37,666 nucleotides of DNA from Pararhodospirillum photometricum DSM 122 (GTDB lineage Bacteria; Pseudomonadota; Alphaproteobacteria; Rhodospirillales; Rhodospirillaceae). Positions 34,529 to 37,666 of this stretch are shown piece after piece (position 1 is the first letter of the stretch; each line of letters starts with the position of its first letter). The notes under the pieces are model-generated. The model searched no databases, had not been told where the DNA came from, and was given only the letters and a program-made list of their open reading frames with translations. Location of the stretch: positions 3,743,684 to 3,781,349 of the forward strand of contig NC_017059.1 of the NCBI RefSeq assembly GCF_000284415.1. Direction: 5' to 3'. A program made the position numbers and the translations under genes.

Positions 34529-37500
34529 ATGGTATCGCCAATTTCAGGCTACACGCCAACGCAAGTCTCGGCGTTGACGACAGCCCAAATCGCGTCCTTG
34601 TCAACCTCCGACATCACGGAGATGACAACAGCGCAAGTTCAAGCGCTCACCACTGACCATATTAAGGTCCTGTCGACCGCCCAAATCAAAGCCTTCACCT
34701 CGACTCAGTTGGTCTTCTCGGCGTCTCAGCTGCAAATGTTCAGCAGCGCCGGGGTTGGCGCCCTGGAAACGGACTTCAATGCCCTCAAGGCAACCCAGGT
34801 CCAGGCCCTGTCCACCGCCCAACTCGCGGGGTTGACCAGCGCCCAACTCTCGGCCCTGACCACAGCCGACGTGCAGGAACTGACCAAGACGCAGGTGGGG
34901 GCCCTGTCCACCACCCAGTTCAAGTCGTTGACATCAGTCCAGATTGGCGCGCTCACCGCCACCCAGATCCAGGGACTGACCACCGCCGAGGTCGCCACCC
35001 TTACGTCATCCACCGTGGCCGCCATGACCAAGACGCAGGTCGCGTCTTTGACCACGAGCCAGATCACGAGTCTCGGCACCTCGGCCCTCACCGGCCTTTC
35101 CGGCGATCAGGTCGCCGGCCTGAGCGCAACCCAGGTCGGAGCGCTGACCACCGGCCAAGTCGCGGCCTTGCGCACCGCCGACATCGCCGAACTGACCACC
35201 ACCCAGGTCGCGGCCCTCAGCACGGCGCAGATTGGAGCGCTCGGGACCGCCGCCCTCCAGACCCTCACCTCGGCCCAGACCGCCGCCCTGACCACCACGC
35301 AAGTGCGGTCGCTCTCGGTCACCCAATTGAACGGGTTGAGCACGGGTGACATCGGCGAATTCACCAAAACCCAGATCAGCGCGCTCTCCACATCACAAAT
35401 TGCCGGCCTGTCCACCAAGGCCGTGTCGGCCCTCACCTCGGCCCAGGTAAGTGGCCTGGGGACCGGCCAACTGGCGGCGCTGACCACCGCCCAGGTCGCC
35501 GCCCTCACCACCGCCGATATTGGTGAGTTTTCGGCCACGCAGGTGGCCTCCCTCAGTGCAACCCAAATCCAGGCGCTCACCTCCGCCGATGTCGGGGCAC
35601 TCACCAAGACCCAGGTCGGAGCGCTCACCACAGGCCAAGTCGCCGCACTCCTGACCAAGCAGGTCCAAAACCTCACCAGCGATCAGTTGAGTGCCCTGAG
35701 CGTGACCCAGGTTGGGGCGTTCAGCACGGCCCAGGTCAACGCGTTCTCCACCTCCACGGTAGCCGCCCTTAACAAGACGCAGCTCGCGGCCATGAGCACC
35801 GCCCAGGTCGCTGCTCTGGGCACGGCAGCCCTCGCCTCTCTCAACAGCACCCAGATGGGAAGCCTAACGGCAACCCAGATTGGCTCGCTCTCGACCGCCC
35901 AGGTCGCCAGCCTCAGCACGGCCGACATTCGCGAACTGATCAGCTCTCAGGTTGCGGCGTTGACGGTCACCCAACTCGGCGTGATCGGCACGGCAGCGCT
36001 CTCGGCTCTGACCAGCAGTCAGGTCCAGTCACTGACAACGGCGCAGATCCGGGCCTTGTCCACGGCTCAGATCGCCAGCCTCGGCACCGCCGATATCCAG
36101 GAACTGAACAAGACCCAAATCGGCGTGCTCACCACGACCCAGGTGGCGGCCATCAGCTCCACGGCGATTGCGGCCCTGACCTCGGGCCAGGTCTCTGGCC
36201 TCAGCTCGGCCCAGGTGGCCGCGCTGTCCACCAAGCAGATCCAGAGCTTGGGCACCGCTCAGGTTAACGCCCTTAGCGCCACCCAGGTGAAGGGTCTGAC
36301 CACCGGCCAAGTCGCCGCCTTTACCACCGCCACGGTCGGCGGGCTCAATGCCACCTTGGTGGCCGCCCTCTCCACCGATCAGGTCGCCCGCCTGGGCACC
36401 GCGGCCCTCTCGGCCCTGACCTCGACGCAAGTCGCGGCCATGACCTCCGGCCAGATCGCCGCCCTCACCACCGCCCAGTTGGCCGGCCTTAGCACCGCTG
36501 ATCTCGGCGAACTGACCAAGACCCAGGTCGGTGCGCTCTCCACCAGCCAGTTGGCCTCGTTGTCCTCCAAGGCCCTCTCGGCCCTGACCTCGGCCCAAGT
36601 CTCCGGCCTGACCACCGGTCAGATCCAGGGGCTGACCTCGGCCCAGATCGCCACCCTCGGCACCGCCGACATCGGTGAACTGACCGCCACCCAGGTCGGC
36701 GCGCTCACCTCCAAGCAGATCGCCAGCCTGACCACCGCGGGCGTCTCGGCCCTGACCTCCGCTCAGGTCGCCGCGCTCTCCACCGCCCAGGTGGGGGCTC
36801 TGACCACCGCCCAGGTCGGCGCGTTGAACACCAAGGACGTGACCGAGCTGACCAAGACCCAGGTTGGCGCCCTTGGCACCGCCCAGGTCGCGGCCTCAGT
36901 TCAGCGGCGGTCGGCGCTCTCAACGCTACCTTGCTCTCCGGTCTGACCACCGGTCAGGTCGCGGCTATGACCTCCAAGCAGGTCTCCAGCCTGACCTCGG
37001 CCCAGGTCGCCGCCCTGTCCACCGGGCAGATCCGGGCGCTCAGTTCGGCCCAGATCGGTGCCCTCTCGACCGATGGCTTGGCCGGCCTCACCGCCACCCA
37101 GATCTCCGGCCTGACCAACACCCAGGTCGCCGCCCTCGCGACCAAGACCGTGCTGGCCTTGAACGCGACCCAGACCGCTGCCCTGACCTCCGGGCAACTG
37201 TCGTCCCTGACCACGGCCCAGATCGCCGCCTTTGGCACCGCTGACATCGGCGAACTGACCAAGACCCAAATCGGTGCCCTGACCGCCACCCAGGTGGCGT
37301 CCATCAGCTCCACCGCCCTTGCCGCTTTGACCACAGCTCAGGTCTCTGGCCTCAGCTCGGCCCAGGTGGCTGCCCTGTCCACCAAGCAGATCCAGAGCTT
37401 GGGTACCGCTCAGGTTAACGCCCTCAGCGCCACCCAGGTGAAGGGTCTGACCACCGGCCAAGTCGCCGCCTTTACCACCGCCACGGTCGGCGGGCTCAAT

Positions 37501-37666
37501 GCCACCTTGGTGGCCGCCCTCTCCACCGATCAGGTCGCCCGCCTGGGCACCGCGGCCCTCTCGGCCCTGACCTCGACGCAAGTCGCGGCCATGACGTCCG
37601 GCCAGATCGCCGCCCTCACCACCGCTCAGTTGGCCGGCCTTAGCACCGCTGATCTCGGCGAACTGA
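34529..37666 (+). CDS. giant Ser/Thr-rich octapeptide-repeat protein, frame-broken, C-terminus beyond window
   Basis: From the ATG at 34529 (GGAGGACAGAC upstream) the protein is almost wholly tandem octads with consensus x-[ST]-x-Q-[VI]-x-x-L. About 97 octads run in the first frame. At 36894-36895 one C appears missing (GGCCTC where GGCCCTC fits); the octads then continue one frame over to the right edge, about 128 in all. Without repair the product ends at 36946 after a foreign 12-residue tail. No signal peptide is visible at the N-terminus (MVSPISGYTPTQVSAL), so export, if any, would use a C-terminal signal. Each octad offers one to three Ser/Thr. A structural or surface fibre that is the substrate of the adjacent glycosyltransferases is my inference; no family is recognised. 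Confidence 0.8.
36101..36515 (+). repeat. long direct repeat, first copy (second at 37252-37666)
   Basis: 36101-36515 is repeated at 37252-37666. The last ~315 bases differ at only about six positions by eye. The offset is 1151 bases, one less than 48 octads (1152), which independently shows a single-base loss between the copies. Confidence 0.85.
37252..37666 (+). repeat. long direct repeat, second copy, cut by the window edge
   Basis: Second copy of 36101-36515; it probably continues to the right of the window. High identity points to a recent duplication or gene conversion. Confidence 0.85.

Larger units (their letters stand above)
34559..37666 (+). repeat. tandem 24-bp coding repeat with 576-bp super-repeat
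   Basis: The coding repeat unit is 24 bp (8 residues). Non-Gln variants (AD, AA, KA, TV types) recur every 3 or 4 octads. The pattern itself repeats every 24 octads (192 residues, 576 bp): Asn-initial octads at positions 52, 76, 100 and 124, ADxxEL octads at 34/58/82 and 41/65/89/113. Counts were made by hand on the translated sequence after restoring the missing base. Confidence 0.8.

Noticed and set aside
36029..37581. Gly/Arg/Asp-rich minus-strand frames opposite the octad repeats, resembling RTX or Gly-rich proteins
   Set aside because: They arise from the 24-bp coding repeat read backwards; no ribosome site or independent features.

Overview
The window looks like chromosomal DNA from a GC-rich purple non-sulfur alphaproteobacterium of the Rhodospirillaceae. 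The evidence is a pair of light-harvesting antenna genes, a nitrogenase-like gene set of the methylthio-alkane reductase type first described in Rhodospirillum rubrum, a Shethna-type (FeSII-like) ferredoxin and a SmoS-type polyol dehydrogenase. A close relative of Rhodospirillum/Pararhodospirillum is likely, but that is inference from gene content.

Layout. (1) 1-7068 is housekeeping and unlinked genes: a ParA ATPase (cut by the left edge) with a HEAT-repeat protein, an FeSII-like [2Fe-2S] protein, leuA, an AspT/YidE-type antiporter, a DUF2087-like protein and a lipoprotein. (2) 7271-17578 is a polyol/sugar catabolic locus in two divergent arms. The leftward arm has a periplasmic binding protein, a Zn alcohol dehydrogenase, a GatZ-like subunit, an ABC ATPase, a permease and a class II aldolase. 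The rightward arm has a PfkB kinase, an aldose epimerase and a SmoS-like dehydrogenase. The set fits import and oxidation of a hexitol (galactitol or sorbitol), phosphorylation, and cleavage of a ketose bisphosphate. Three of these genes (permease, dehydrogenase, kinase) are each broken by a single-base indel at a homopolymer. (3) 17633-22355 is a leftward marBHDK-type operon for a nitrogenase-like C-S bond reductase, with a readable promoter, an operator-like palindrome and a leader stem-loop. (4) 22986-24597 holds an antenna beta/alpha pair with a strong UUCG terminator, then an FUSC-like membrane protein. (5) 24755-25013 is a decayed IS5-like transposase. (6) 25068-33795 is a protein-glycosylation-like cluster: an FkbM methyltransferase, two TPR/OGT-like (GT41) glycosyltransferases, and a 1141-residue fusion of methyltransferase, unknown domain, glycosyltransferase and FkbM methyltransferase. 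(7) 34529 to the right edge encodes a very long Ser/Thr-rich protein made of octapeptide repeats, continuing past the window.

The most interesting proposal is that regions 6 and 7 form one system: a dedicated Ser/Thr glycosylation and sugar-methylation machinery beside its probable substrate. That substrate has about 128 visible octads arranged in a 24-octad (192-residue) super-repeat, with non-Gln octads recurring every 3 or 4 octads. The linkage is inferred from adjacency and family function.

Five near-identical palindromes (consensus stem CTGGGGAGGC/GCCTCCCCAG followed by a pyrimidine tract) sit between genes and act as a dispersed terminator-like repeat family. Four single-nucleotide frame breaks at homopolymers should be checked as possible sequence errors before any gene is called dead.
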